A stretch of 43,919 bases of DNA from DATDAW01 sp036524675 (GCA_036524675.1 DATDBU010000172.1:1-43919); one strand, 5' to 3'; shown: positions 1 through 8,811, counted from the stretch's first letter. Translations and numbers: made by a program. Notes: a model not told the origin generated them from the sequence alone.

Positions 1-827
1 CGAGTCTGGAACTTACCTGTCGTGGAAAACCGGCCCTGGCTCAGATTGATCACGTGTGGCCGGAGGCTTTCGATCAACTCGGGCGGTAGCTTTTCCTTCT
101 CCCCGCGGACCAGCTCCGGAGCGGTGATTGTGGTGCGGGAGAACTCCCATTCCTTGCTGTGGTCGTGCTCGCAGCCTTCTCCGTCTATTTCGCCTCGGCC
201 ACCAGGCGCGGCAGCCTTTAGGTCATCAATCACCTTCCAGATTGACCGCGAGCGATCGTCGAACGGAAAATTCGCGGTGCGCTCGGATGGCTGCTGTTCG
301 TTGTCGATTTGCCGGCGCACTTCGCCGACCTCCCGCAGAATGGTGTCCCGATCGAGCGAAGAACCTGGGCATGATTTCTCTGACATCTCGTTGTGAAAGT
401 GGAGCGTGTCGGCGGCAAGCCCGAAGCGTTTCTGGATGCGCGCAATCACTCCGAGCACGGTGTCCTTCTGCGCCCCTTCGAGGCGATCCTTCCCAAGATC
501 GAAATCCCCAATCGTCTCAAACATAAACGGCCCGGCCGTTGAGTTTCCGTTGAAGCCCTTGGCGCTCACCGGCGGCTGGTTCCAATTGCGTCCGGTCCAG
601 ATCGTGCCATCCGGAGCGATGGAGATGTGCTGCGCGATATCCGACCAGCCTTGCTGTTGTGTATGAAACTCCCACATCGACTCGATTGTCGAGAGGCCTT
701 GGTACTGGGCATGGTTTGGCCTCCAGGTGTGATGCATGTGCAGCGAGTCGATGCGGCGAGTGAACGGAAATTTTTCGAGCAACTCAGTGAATTGCTCCAC
801 AGTGATTTGATGGAACGGCTTTGGCAT
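1..827 (-). CDS. N-acetylmuramoyl-L-alanine amidase-like (Amidase_2/PGRP fold), partial
   Basis: Predicted zinc amidase cutting the MurNAc-L-Ala bond of peptidoglycan. The frame opens at ATG 827 and stays open for about 275 codons to the window edge, so the C-terminus is missing. H32/H33 in LHMHHTW, H145 and C153 in HFHNEMSEKSCPG, and K151 reproduce the T7-lysozyme layout of two His and one Cys ligands plus a Lys two residues before the Cys. The Tyr expected after the GW-x-D motif is Gln here (GWSDIAQH). After about residue 170 a charged linker leads into an unidentified second domain (near LPPELIESLRPHVINL). No signal peptide is visible, which is unusual for a wall-recycling amidase and fits an effector, lysin or intracellular sensor better. 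The first in-frame stop upstream is at 894-896, and no earlier ATG exists. The fold is fairly sure; the role is not. Confidence 0.8.
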   Translation of the reverse strand, partial: MPKPFHQITVEQFTELLEKFPFTRRIDSLHMHHTWRPNHAQYQGLSTIESMWEFHTQQQGWSDIAQHISIAPDGTIWTGRNWNQPPVSAKGFNGNSTAGPFMFETIGDFDLGKDRLEGAQKDTVLGVIARIQKRFGLAADTLHFHNEMSEKSCPGSSLDRDTILREVGEVRRQIDNEQQPSERTANFPFDDRSRSIWKVIDDLKAAAPGGRGEIDGEGCEHDHSKEWEFSRTTITAPELVRGEKEKLPPELIESLRPHVINLSQGRFSTTGKFQT

Positions 828-1256
828 AGATATGTGCTGGGAATCGAGGGTTGAGGTATGAGAGTGGAAAACGACTGAGCCGCGCGTTGAGCTCTACTGC
901 CTGGCGGTCATCGCTCCGCAGCTTTGGATTGCCGTGCAGTGCCTCCTAATGGGGATCCCTCCAATGTTGCTGACTGTTGCTGTGCTCACAGATTCATTTT
1001 CGCGAACATTCACAAGAGGTCTATTAGGGTTACTCATATGCACGCCCCGGCTCCGCCACAGGTTCACCACTCCACCGCGGATTATGAGCCTGGATGCGGA
1101 TAAAGAACTGTAATATCGATTAGCTGTTTGCGAAATTAAGATGTTGGCTTTTCGAACGTTGACACAAACCGTCGGGAGATTCAGCAACTTGCAAGTTCTC
1201 CTGGGCAAATTCAGCGGGGACACTCTTCGAGTCTCGATCATTGGGGAAGGAACCAT
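828..1256. other. Intergenic stretch without a convincing gene
   Basis: No frame here has recognisable protein character on either strand. One small minus-strand reading (1260 down to 1120, 46 codons) starts with an ATGA overlap at the end of the SH3-like fragment but has no family signature. No clear terminator or promoter can be called. Confidence 0.5.
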
Positions 1257-1625
1257 TCATGGCGAGTGACTAATTGCTTCGAGAAGGCGGACTTTCACCC
1301 AGTAGTGGGTCCCGTTTTGGCGAGGGAAAGCTGTTACTTCCTCTATTGTTACGAGCCCGTCCGGATCGAGACTGCCGATTGTGTCCGGAATGACCCAGTC
1401 GCGCAATTCTTCGTGGTACGTGATGGGATCGCGTCGGAGGTTGATGCGAGCGATCGCTTTTGCTTGGTCACCCTTCTTTGGGACATTCGCATGCTCATTC
1501 CTAGAATTGTCAAAATTTAGGTTGCGCCCGCTCCCCGCTATTCGGTGTTTCTCCCAGTTGCAATCCGTAGTATGCATAGCCTTCCGTTGCCTGTGACGGC
1601 AGAGGAGGAATCTGAGTCGGATCAA
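1257..1625 (-). pseudogene. SH3-like C-terminal fragment, +1 frame relative to the upstream membrane protein
   Basis: This frame overlaps the 3' end of the one-TM protein but is offset by +1. From about position 1573 it reads like the natural continuation of that protein: NWEKHRIAGSGRNLNFDN followed by a region with INLRRDPITY, DWVIPDTIG and GTHYWVKVRLLE. Such VNLR/W-x-x-x-x-IG/V-x-V-EV spacing is typical of bacterial SH3-like domains. The upstream in-frame part of this reading (1574-1625) is probably not translated. Either one base was gained and the gene is broken, the assembly has an indel, or the ribosome shifts frame. No independent start with a Shine-Dalgarno site is seen. Confidence 0.5.
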
Positions 1626-2184
1626 GCGAGGCGTGTTGGAGAAGATCGATTCTTTGAACGTTCACCGGTTTGCCGGGTTCGGCCCCAGCGAGAGTCACCA
1701 ACCGGTCATTCGCTTGCTCGACGAGTCCCTTCAGTTGTACCTCAGACTGGGCTACCACGGCGTCTATCTTGCTTCTGAGGATGTCTGCTTCTGTCACTCG
1801 GTCAAAGCTGGGACTCGTCTGGGGATCCGTGAGTTCGTCGAGCCAAACGAGTTTGTCTTTGGCATCCTTCAGCATACCGTCGATGTCGTCTTTTAGCTTC
1901 AATATCTTAGGCTTGGCCTCGCGCTCGGCTATGTCGGCAGCTTGCTTCTCTGCTGCATTTTCGGCTGCATGCACAATGTCGGTGTAACTCCTGTAGCCGA
2001 CATAGGTGAGGACTGGAACGAGTATGAAGAGGCCAAGTTTGATGTAGTTGAACAAACGTTCCCGTGCTGCGATGAAGAGTCTATCGGATAGCGTATCCTC
2101 ATAGGGGCGCGCCACGAGATCAAGCCGGCCCTTCAGGTCGCCGATGGCGCGCAGGAGATCGTCGTTAGAGGTAGGTTCGGACAT
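1510..2184 (-). CDS. Single-TM protein with coiled-coil-like segment, function unknown
   Basis: I do not recognise a named family. Residues 1-40 are soluble and charged, and a membrane span follows at about 48-66 (IKLGLFILVPVLTYVGY). A long polar helical region comes next (AENAAEKQAADIAEREAK onward, to about 170). The frame ends at 1510 with a tail (GLQLGETPNSGERAQPKF) that looks unlike the rest. The +1 frame from about 1573 carries an SH3-like domain, so the intact ancestral protein was probably cytoplasmic N-terminus, TM, helical stalk and SH3-like sensor. It lies behind the leaderless amidase gene on the same strand, 430 bp away. The start ATG at 2184 is the first in the frame. That it is coding is likely; whether it still works is open. 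Confidence 0.65.
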   Translation of the reverse strand: MSEPTSNDDLLRAIGDLKGRLDLVARPYEDTLSDRLFIAARERLFNYIKLGLFILVPVLTYVGYRSYTDIVHAAENAAEKQAADIAEREAKPKILKLKDDIDGMLKDAKDKLVWLDELTDPQTSPSFDRVTEADILRSKIDAVVAQSEVQLKGLVEQANDRLVTLAGAEPGKPVNVQRIDLLQHASLDPTQIPPLPSQATEGYAYYGLQLGETPNSGERAQPKF

Positions 2185-2710
2185 TGGATGGATGCAGTGA
2201 TTCGCATCAAATAATCTTTGTGTAAAAGCGTTGGCTGGACCCTTTGCGAAGGCAATGGCTCTAGCTGTATGAAGCGACTGACGTTCGTTCGAAGCCCGAT
2301 GACGAAATGTGATATTTCGAGTCGATGACTTGCTCCTCCTCCATTGTCCTGCTGAGCCCTTAATTCCTTCTCGTTACTAGTCTTCGTCCCGGTGCGTAAA
2401 GCATTGCAGCGTCGATCTGTCGTAGCTTTTGCCGTCCTGAATGATTCGACCACCCTGATCTGTGGGTTCAAATAGGCTGTGACCCGAAGCCAGGTGTGTT
2501 TGAAATGGTTGCATCGAGATGATTTGTACCTCGCCAAAAAGAAAGCAGAAGGAGCTCTGCTGCGGTATCGGACGAGCGTAGGCACTTTTTGTGCGGCAAT
2601 GACGGACGGCGTGCCGGGGCAACGTGTGCGAAAAATTCGCAAGTAAAATCTTGCGCAGGTATAAGAAGCTGTCTTACATAGGACCAGGCAAGAAGGTTGG
2701 GAGAGTATTT
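2185..2710. other. Divergent intergenic region
   Basis: It lies between the minus-strand membrane protein and the plus-strand LuxR-type regulator, so it must hold the control regions of both. A minus-strand stretch near 2377-2520 has somewhat protein-like composition (for example HLASGHSLFEPTDQGGR), but no start, family or partner supports a gene. I see no unambiguous promoter or operator. Confidence 0.4.
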
Positions 2711-3370
2711 ATGGATTCTATCAAGAAAACGAGAGTGCTGGTGGCGGATGCGGAACCGGTGTCCAGGTTTGGACTGGTGCAGTTAATCAATTCGCATCCG
2801 ATGTTGGACGTATGCACGGATGTTGGTTCGGCTCCGCCGATTCGCGAGTTATGTGTGCGACATCGGCCCCAGGTTGTTGTGCTTAATCCGGCGTTGGGCG
2901 GCGGTTTCGCGCTCATCAAAGATGTGCTTTTATGGGCAGCCGGGACGCGAGTGGTAGTGTTCGCTGCGGCTGAGGACGCGTTAAGTGTGCAGCGCGCATT
3001 TCGGGCCGGAGCATGCAGTTATTTCACTCATCGCGATCCGGTGGATGCATTGCTGGCGGCCATCGTCGCGGCTCAAAAAGGCGAACGCCGCGTGGGGCCT
3101 CGGGTCGAGAATGAGTTGCTGGCAGGATTGGCGTGCGGAGCCGTTGAGCTGCATGGTGAGGACTCGGCCATATTGAGCAACCGGGAACTGGAAATTTTTC
3201 AGAGAATCGGTGCCGGACAAAGCGTTCAATCGGTTGCTACAGAATTGCAGGTGAGCGTCAAAACGGTGCACACGCATCGGCAGCGAATCAAAGACAAGCT
3301 GAACCTGGCCAATGGCGCGGAATTGCAGCGGCGCGCGGTGCTTTTTGTTAGCAGGCCTGAATTGAGATGA
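2711..3370 (+). CDS. LuxR-type response regulator with degenerate receiver domain
   Basis: A two-domain regulator (219 aa) of the NarL/FixJ architecture. The receiver spans residues 7-120 and the LuxR helix-turn-helix about 156-215 (LSNRELEIFQRI, then VSVKTVHTHRQRIKDKL). The phosphoacceptor position is Asn59 (VVVLNPALGG) instead of Asp. The acidic pocket reads DAEP, and the usual conserved Lys is replaced in the FTHRDP loop. It is therefore unlikely to be switched by ordinary phosphorylation and may respond to a ligand, a partner or its own level. The start at 2711 has GGGAGA upstream at good spacing; an earlier in-frame start at 2624 lacks support. No histidine kinase gene lies nearby. DNA binding is secure; the target is unknown. 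Confidence 0.85.
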   Translation: MDSIKKTRVLVADAEPVSRFGLVQLINSHPMLDVCTDVGSAPPIRELCVRHRPQVVVLNPALGGGFALIKDVLLWAAGTRVVVFAAAEDALSVQRAFRAGACSYFTHRDPVDALLAAIVAAQKGERRVGPRVENELLAGLACGAVELHGEDSAILSNRELEIFQRIGAGQSVQSVATELQVSVKTVHTHRQRIKDKLNLANGAELQRRAVLFVSRPELR

Positions 3371-3606
3371 CTCGTAGGAAAAGCGAATGATCGTTTAATC
3401 TCCTGTGCGCTGCCGTGTCCGGGTGCGGCCGAAAAGGCAAGTCAGGTTTCGGTTGATCGGCCGCCACCGGCGCGCTACCGCGTTTCAGTCGCCCTCCGAT
3501 TTGTCTTGAGATCAAGCGGGGGGATGACGGCCTGAGGTCAGACGGATTTGCGTTTATAAAATTTTGTTCTTCCATCGGCTGCGGTTCCTCGGCACATCGT
3601 TTTGGG

Positions 3607-4425
3607 ATGCAGACATCTCCCAGAAATTCCATTCCGCTTTGGCCCAACGGTGCGCCCGGCGCCCTCGGCACCGGCAAGCGTGACATCCCTACACTGACCC
3701 CGTATTTCCCGGAGCCGACCAAGGCGACCGGCGCTGCAATCGTCGTTTGCCCGGGGGGCGGCTACGGAATGCTCGCGGATCACGAGGGCCAGGGTTACGC
3801 AGAGTGGCTGGCAAAAAATGGCATCACCGCGTTCGTCGTGAATTATCGGCTGGGCCCTGACGGATATCGTCATCCCGCGATGTTGAGCGATGTTACGCGG
3901 GCCCTGAGATTGGTCCGGAGCGTGGCTCTCGACTGGAACCTCGATGCTCAGCGCATCGGGGTCATCGGCTCCAGTGCCGGCGGACACCTTGCTGCGACGC
4001 TGCTCACACATTTCGACGCTGGCCAGCCTGGCGCCTCCGACCCCATCGAACGCGAGAGTTCACGTCCCGATTTCGGCGTTCTATGTTATCCCGTTATTAG
4101 CATGGGACCGATTACCCATGATGGTTCCCGGAAGAATCTGCTGGGAGACAATCCTTCCGCAGAACTAGTGGAGCTGTTATCCAACGAAAAACAGGTTACC
4201 TCGCAGACGCCTCCATGCTTCATCTGGCACACGTGGGAGGATATCGCTGTGAAAGCGGCCAATTCACTGGTTTTCGCGGAAGCACTGCAAAAAGCCGGCA
4301 TCCCCTTTGAGGTGCACATCTACGAAAAAGGCGGCCATGGCCTTGGCCTCGGTCCGGTGGAAAACTACCACCGCTGGACCAGTGATTGCATCGCATGGCT
4401 CCGCGAACGCGGTATCGCGGGATGA
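3607..4425 (+). CDS. Alpha/beta-hydrolase, carbohydrate-esterase-like
   Basis: A 272-aa serine hydrolase resembling the BD-FAE/acetyl-xylan-esterase-like group. An oxyanion segment CPGGGYG sits near residue 48. The nucleophile elbow GSSAGG gives Ser123, the acid is Asp212 in HTWEDIAV and the base is His244 in GGHGLG, so the triad is complete. The N-terminal LWPNGAPG motif is common in esterases acting on plant-polymer acyl groups. No signal peptide is seen from ATG 3607, so it may act on imported oligosaccharides. It ends 9 bp from the convergent DUF3616 gene. The fold and triad are secure; the substrate is an inference. Confidence 0.85.
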   Translation: MQTSPRNSIPLWPNGAPGALGTGKRDIPTLTPYFPEPTKATGAAIVVCPGGGYGMLADHEGQGYAEWLAKNGITAFVVNYRLGPDGYRHPAMLSDVTRALRLVRSVALDWNLDAQRIGVIGSSAGGHLAATLLTHFDAGQPGASDPIERESSRPDFGVLCYPVISMGPITHDGSRKNLLGDNPSAELVELLSNEKQVTSQTPPCFIWHTWEDIAVKAANSLVFAEALQKAGIPFEVHIYEKGGHGLGLGPVENYHRWTSDCIAWLRERGIAG

Positions 4426-4434
4426 ATGGAGTAT

Positions 4435-5901
4435 TTATCTCGCTACTAGCGACGGAATGAATGGCCAGAGTCCTTCGGGCATCAGGCGATTCATTGTCTT
4501 CTCGAGAATACCATGGGTTAGGCAGGCTACTTGCAGCTCTGACGCCGTGCGCTTCATCTCGAGCAAGAGCCGCCGCAGATTGTCTTTTGCATCTTCCAAA
4601 TTCTGCGGATTCGTCCGCGCGTCGACCTCCATCTGGTGGACACCTGAGGAAATAATATTAGTAAGAGCCTCCGCGCAGTCCGGATGAAAGTCGAGCGGTG
4701 CGGAGCTTTCGATCAGCACCCGCCAGAGGGGTTCCAACAAGTTCGCAGGAGCCGAGTTCGGCGGGGAAAACATCTGTACTGCTTCACATACTGTCGCGTG
4801 CTTACCCGCCTGACGGAGGGAGCTCGGCTTGTCGAACGCGATCAGCACCCGTGGAAATCCGCTTCCCTCAGACCAGAGCGACAAACCTTCGGCGCGGTCC
4901 ATCCCCAGTTCACCGGGAGGACGCACCGCGACAGGAACCCGGCTCAGTGTCTTGCCGTCCAGTTCGAGGATTGTATCTGTTGTCATTTTGTCGCGGGCAC
5001 TCTTCCAACGGTAGAGCGCAGCCGGCCAGTCCAGGTCCAACGATGGTCCGGCGAGGATAAGCAGATCGTCGCCATCGAAACAGAGATCGCGCACACCGAG
5101 ACCATCGAGTTTAAGAAGAATGCGACGATAGCGCCGGTTACCATCGCCGAAGATTTTCAAATGCAGCCGCCCAGGTTCACCGGGCTCGGTGGCATTTTCT
5201 TCGATTTGCAATTCCAAAACGCAGGCCCAACCGCGGAGGATGGGGCCGCGCAATCCGACAAAAAGCCGATTTTCTCCCGCTACCGCCAGTCCCTCCAGGT
5301 CCAGGCCGTTGTCCTTGCCGGGGATATTGCCGACCTCCGATTGCTCGCCGGCTTTTGGAATGAAACGCTGGAAAAGATTGTCTTTCCCTAACTCTGTTAG
5401 CAATTCGCTGCCAAACCGGTCGCCGTCGAGTCGCGCGGCGAAGTGTTTATCACTGTTTCCGGCCAATGCACTGGTCTCATCAGTTTCCGTCTTCAGCGGT
5501 ACCCGTCCCAGAATAAAGCGATTGCCATCCGCGCTTACTTTTCCGAGCTGTTTAAACGGATCCTTGGATGGGTCCCCTAACTTCGGGTTCTTGCGCTTCA
5601 GACTGTGCGAGCCGACCAGCCACAGATAACCGCGCTCTTTTTCCCAATCCATCCCTTCGATATCAATCTCCGGCAGCAAACCGTCTTTATCCGTCTCCTG
5701 CGCCGGCAAATCGAGCAGCTGGACCAAATCGACTACATCGGCCGCCGTGAAACGATTCTCTCCATCGGGTGCCATTCGCACGATCGCGGTCCCTTCATCG
5801 GTTCCGATCCACAAATCTTTACCGACCCGGACCGCCGAAGAAACCGCCGCTGCTGCGAACTCGGAGGCCTGGTTAAACTGGAGGATGACTGGTGTGCTCA
5901 T
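4435..5901 (-). CDS. DUF3616 domain protein
   Basis: A 488-aa protein with the features of DUF3616: an N-terminal beta-propeller-like region (KDLWIGTDEGTAIVRM), the D-x-EGMDW element near residue 83, LVGSHSLKR, and a later GLDLEGLA/LFVGLRGP pair. Repeated beta-strand blades with Asp/Gly turns suggest a propeller. No signal peptide and no catalytic residues can be assigned. The last 60 residues (from about 425) are helical and polar and may be a separate appendage. It is convergent with the esterase and divergent from the four-TM protein downstream on the plus strand. The biochemical role of the family is unknown. Confidence 0.8.
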   Translation of the reverse strand: MSTPVILQFNQASEFAAAAVSSAVRVGKDLWIGTDEGTAIVRMAPDGENRFTAADVVDLVQLLDLPAQETDKDGLLPEIDIEGMDWEKERGYLWLVGSHSLKRKNPKLGDPSKDPFKQLGKVSADGNRFILGRVPLKTETDETSALAGNSDKHFAARLDGDRFGSELLTELGKDNLFQRFIPKAGEQSEVGNIPGKDNGLDLEGLAVAGENRLFVGLRGPILRGWACVLELQIEENATEPGEPGRLHLKIFGDGNRRYRRILLKLDGLGVRDLCFDGDDLLILAGPSLDLDWPAALYRWKSARDKMTTDTILELDGKTLSRVPVAVRPPGELGMDRAEGLSLWSEGSGFPRVLIAFDKPSSLRQAGKHATVCEAVQMFSPPNSAPANLLEPLWRVLIESSAPLDFHPDCAEALTNIISSGVHQMEVDARTNPQNLEDAKDNLRRLLLEMKRTASELQVACLTHGILEKTMNRLMPEGLWPFIPSLVAR

Positions 5902-6359
5902 GAATCATGTTATTGGATGTTGCCTCGTGGATTAATTCCCACTGATCCCACAAAAGTTTGGTTTTGCTTTTAGTCGGTAACCGCCTCCAGAGCGGGCCTA
6001 TGCTTTTCATTCCAAGATGTTCTTCGGAATTTGGTGGGTCCAGTTCCAGAAAAAAATTGGTTCAACTTTTTAGCTGTGTCCCGCAAGGGGCGTTACCGTT
6101 GATTTGCACTCTGAGCACGCTTGCAGCGGACTTCGCAGAGTAAGTTAAAGTTAAAGCGCAGGTTCGATGAAGACGCAGCGCGACACAAAATCCGTTCGAC
6201 GCGCTGGTCCAGTCTTGTTTTAGGGCTGAACTCTTCTTGCGGAAAGGCAGGCGAGCCTCAATACAGGGAGGTTTCTCGAAACATACCTGCCAAAATGTAC
6301 AGGCGAGACAAGGGTTGCGTGTTTCGCTAAGATTGCGAAAACGGAAGCCGACGAAGCGC
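5902..6359. other. Intergenic region with a repeated AAGTTAAAG tract
   Basis: No gene is seen. It separates two divergent genes. Positions 6132-6156 carry TTCGCAGAG followed by TAAGTTAAAGTTAAAG, which recurs with two changes at 43890-43914. The remainder shows no hairpin with a T-run and no clear promoter. Confidence 0.5.
6132..6156 (+). repeat. 25-bp dispersed repeat, copy 1
   Basis: TTCGCAGAG followed by YAAGTYAAAGTTAAAG. It matches 43890-43914 on the same strand with two mismatches. The inner part is a tandem of AAAGTT units. A related purine-rich tract lies at 17006-17051. Confidence 0.6.
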
Positions 6360-6932
6360 ATGAGCCCCGCCGATCTACAGACCCAAAGCAACACTGGCCG
6401 CCGTTCAGAGCGTGCCGTACCGGAACGGCTCCGGCAGCGGGTCGCGCTTATCTCTCTGCTTAACGGGGGGAGCATCGTGGTCTTTGGTGTGGTTTCCCTG
6501 GTATTGGGCGCGCTTTTTCTGGATCTCGCCGGCGTTCTTGTCGGGCTCGCGGCTGCGGTTTGTGGCGGGATCGAACTCCGGGGACGCACGATGTCGCTTA
6601 CTCATCATGCCCGCTCGGGGGCGTGGCTGACGGGAAGCCAGTTGGGGGCCATGCTTGTTATTCTGACGTATTGCGGAAAGAATCTGCTTTGGCCGCCGGC
6701 GTGGTCGTTTTCGCATTTATCTCCAGATGCGCAGGCGTTGCTCCAGGCAAACCCAAACGTCGATTGGGAGCTGCTCAACGAGATGATGCCGGAATTGGTC
6801 CGGCTCATCTATCTCGCCGGGATCCTCGCGTCGTTGATCTATCAGGGCGGCCTTTTCTTCTATTACTCTTGGGCTGCTAGGAAACTCGAGCGCCGGCCGC
6901 CGTCTGTTGGAACGGAACACAGAAAGTTTTGA
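6360..6932 (+). CDS. Four-TM membrane protein, unknown
   Basis: A 190-aa protein with a basic soluble N-terminus (to residue 28) and four predicted spans at about 29-52, 55-73, 88-108 and 146-171. A polar loop at 110-145 (NPNVDWELLNEMMPEL) probably faces outside or forms a helix. I recognise no family. ATG 6360 was chosen because the upstream 41 codons are low-complexity and Arg/Lys-rich, unlike the protein body. A small one-TM protein gene follows at 6982, then a Lon N-domain protein, so the three may form one transcript. Confidence 0.7.
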   Translation: MSPADLQTQSNTGRRSERAVPERLRQRVALISLLNGGSIVVFGVVSLVLGALFLDLAGVLVGLAAAVCGGIELRGRTMSLTHHARSGAWLTGSQLGAMLVILTYCGKNLLWPPAWSFSHLSPDAQALLQANPNVDWELLNEMMPELVRLIYLAGILASLIYQGGLFFYYSWAARKLERRPPSVGTEHRKF

Positions 6933-6981
6933 GCTTTCTTCACTCGCTTCTTTGACTGTCTTCCATGAATTTTAACTTCAC

Positions 6982-7284
6982 ATGAGCACAATACGCATTC
7001 CTCCTTCCACTTTCATCGAACGCGCCGCGGAAAATCTCGGCGAAGATATTGCCCGGCTCCAGCGCGGTGTTGCATTGGTAGCGGAGGTTATCTCCGAGGA
7101 CTCACGTGTCCTGGCGCATCGTGCGCAATACAGTCTGCGAAACGGTGCGGAAAAAGCAGCTGTCGTTCAGGAAAAACTGATCGCTGATGTGCGCAAGCGG
7201 CCCGTTTCGTACTCGCTTATCGCTGCCGGGGTTGTAGCGCTTATCGTTCTGAAGCTAGCTTTGGATCGGCGACAGAGTGAATAG
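6982..7284 (+). CDS. Small tail-anchored protein, unknown
   Basis: A 100-aa protein with a helical soluble part (residues 10-70) and one C-terminal span (about 77-94, SYSLIAAGVVALIVLKLA) followed by a basic end. The arrangement of an amphipathic helix, then KRPVSYSLIAAG and a TM recalls the ElaB/YqjD/DUF883 group of ribosome- or membrane-associated small proteins, but similarity is only in layout. The next gene starts 11 bp downstream, suggesting co-transcription. Confidence 0.65.
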   Translation: MSTIRIPPSTFIERAAENLGEDIARLQRGVALVAEVISEDSRVLAHRAQYSLRNGAEKAAVVQEKLIADVRKRPVSYSLIAAGVVALIVLKLALDRRQSE

Positions 7285-7295
7285 CCCGACTGCGC

Positions 7296-7919
7296 ATGGC
7301 GCATGACATTCCGGATTTGCCGCTCCCTGAGGAGATTGCGGTAATGACGCTTCCTCGCGTAGTGTTGCTGCCTCATTCGCTGCTCCCGCTGCACATTTTC
7401 GAGCCCAGATACCGGCTGATGCTCTCTCATGCCCTGGCAGGGGACCGCCGGTTTGCCGTTGCGCAACAGCTGGAGTTACCCGATTTCGATCTCAATCCGT
7501 CCGATATGGCGCCTGTCATCGGCGTTGGGCTCATCCGGGCGTGCGTCGAACGCGAGGACGGCACGTCCGATCTTGTCCTTCAAGGACTCCAAAGGGCGCG
7601 CGTGACCGGGCTCTCGCAAGCAGAGCCGTTCCCAACGGTAAGAATCGTCGATTTTCCGACGGTGAACGCTGACCCGGAGCAGACCCGCGATCTGATCTGG
7701 CAGATTCAGGAGCACAGCCGTCGTCTACGCGCCGCAGGATACCGTTTGCCCGAACAGTTGGACGAGCATATTGGCCAGATTACCGATCCGGAATTGTTCT
7801 GCGATTTGATGGCGGCTGCTTACCTAAGAAGTCCAGCGATACGACGAAAAGTCATGGAAATGAGTGATATCGGGAACCGTTTGGGATTGGTCTTGGATGT
7901 GATGAAGGAAATGGCGTGA
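7296..7919 (+). CDS. Lon N-terminal (LON substrate-binding) domain protein
   Basis: A 207-aa stand-alone LON-N domain protein. PRVVLLPHSLLPLHIFEPRY near residues 20-38 is the hallmark of the domain, and RYRLMLSHAL follows. No AAA+ or protease domain is present, so it is not Lon protease. The family may bind unfolded protein or act as an adaptor, but no reaction is established. Its start is 11 bp after the tail-anchored protein gene, and it is convergent with the YggS gene (61 bp gap). Confidence 0.88.
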   Translation: MAHDIPDLPLPEEIAVMTLPRVVLLPHSLLPLHIFEPRYRLMLSHALAGDRRFAVAQQLELPDFDLNPSDMAPVIGVGLIRACVEREDGTSDLVLQGLQRARVTGLSQAEPFPTVRIVDFPTVNADPEQTRDLIWQIQEHSRRLRAAGYRLPEQLDEHIGQITDPELFCDLMAAAYLRSPAIRRKVMEMSDIGNRLGLVLDVMKEMA

Positions 7920-7980
7920 ATGGGAAAGTGAATGGTGATCATAATCCGTGCACGTGCTGGGTTCGTCACGCTCGGCGCAT

Positions 7981-8688
7981 TCACTTTTGTTTGTAGCTTC
8001 TTGCGCCGAAAATCGCGGTGCCGATGCGGACGATGGTTGCGCCTTCCTCGATAGCGACTTCGAAATCGCCGCTCATGCCCATTGATAGCGTATCGAGCCG
8101 AACGTCGCACTCGGTCGCGAGGCGATCGCGCAATTCGCGCAAGCCAACAAAGAAAGGCCGGGAGTGCTCCGGATTGTCCGCATACGGTGGTATCGTCATC
8201 AATCCTTCAATTTGAAGGCGGTCCAACTCGAGAAGCGACTCGATCTTTTCCGGAAGTTCGCCGGAGTTGAAACCAAACTTGGACGATTCACCGGCCATAT
8301 TCACTTCGAGCAAGACTCTCGGAAATAACCCCAGCTCGGAGGCGATCCGGTTCATAGTGGCTGCCAGATCCAGGCTGTCAACGCCGTGGAACAGTTCGAA
8401 AAGAGGCAGTGCTGCGCGCACTTTGTTGCTCTGTAAGTGGCCGATAAAATGCCATCGAGCGCGGCTGGGCGACTCAGTGATTTTCGCCCGCGCTTCCTGA
8501 AATTTACTCTCGCCAAAAATCGTCAGCCCGCATTCCTGTGCGTCCCGAATCGCTTCAACCGGGTGTGTCTTGGACACAGCGACCAGCTCCACGTCGGATG
8601 CTGTCCGGCCCGATCTCGCGGCGGCCCCTGCGATGCGGTTCTTAATTTGTTCAACCGCTTCGGACATGGACGAAAAGGGTGAGCTCAT
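7981..8688 (-). CDS. yggS: YggS/PLPBP family PLP homeostasis protein
   Basis: A 235-aa single-domain alanine-racemase-fold protein that binds pyridoxal phosphate and helps vitamin B6 and amino-acid homeostasis, without known enzyme activity. The PLP lysine is K40 in LVAVSKTHP. HFIGHLQSNKVR, VDSLDLA and LSMGMSGDFEVAIEEG are the family signatures, and the phosphate-binding end (VRIGTAIFG) is intact. Length is usual. An alternative start at Met8 (8667) would remove seven residues. It is divergent from the LysR-type gene at 8812. Confidence 0.93.
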   Translation of the reverse strand: MSSPFSSMSEAVEQIKNRIAGAAARSGRTASDVELVAVSKTHPVEAIRDAQECGLTIFGESKFQEARAKITESPSRARWHFIGHLQSNKVRAALPLFELFHGVDSLDLAATMNRIASELGLFPRVLLEVNMAGESSKFGFNSGELPEKIESLLELDRLQIEGLMTIPPYADNPEHSRPFFVGLRELRDRLATECDVRLDTLSMGMSGDFEVAIEEGATIVRIGTAIFGARSYKQK

Positions 8689-8811
8689 AGGGTCGCCAAC
8701 TCTCCATAACGCTGGCGTATTTCCAAATCAATTGCGCGATAGGCCGCGCATATTGGCTTCTCCTAAAACGGCTTTCAGACTAAGAATGCGTTTTTTAAGC
8801 CAGCCAAAGGC

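Noticed and set aside
894..1256. 120-codon minus-strand reading
   Set aside because: Composition is not protein-like, it starts directly after the SH3-like fragment and no domain is seen.
1120..1260. 46-codon minus-strand reading with ATGA overlap
   Set aside because: Fair composition, but too short to support without a homologue, and its upstream gene is broken.
2133..2642. Minus-strand reading antisense to the divergent region
   Set aside because: No domain; it overlaps the start of the membrane protein in another frame and is Arg/Ser/Cys-rich.
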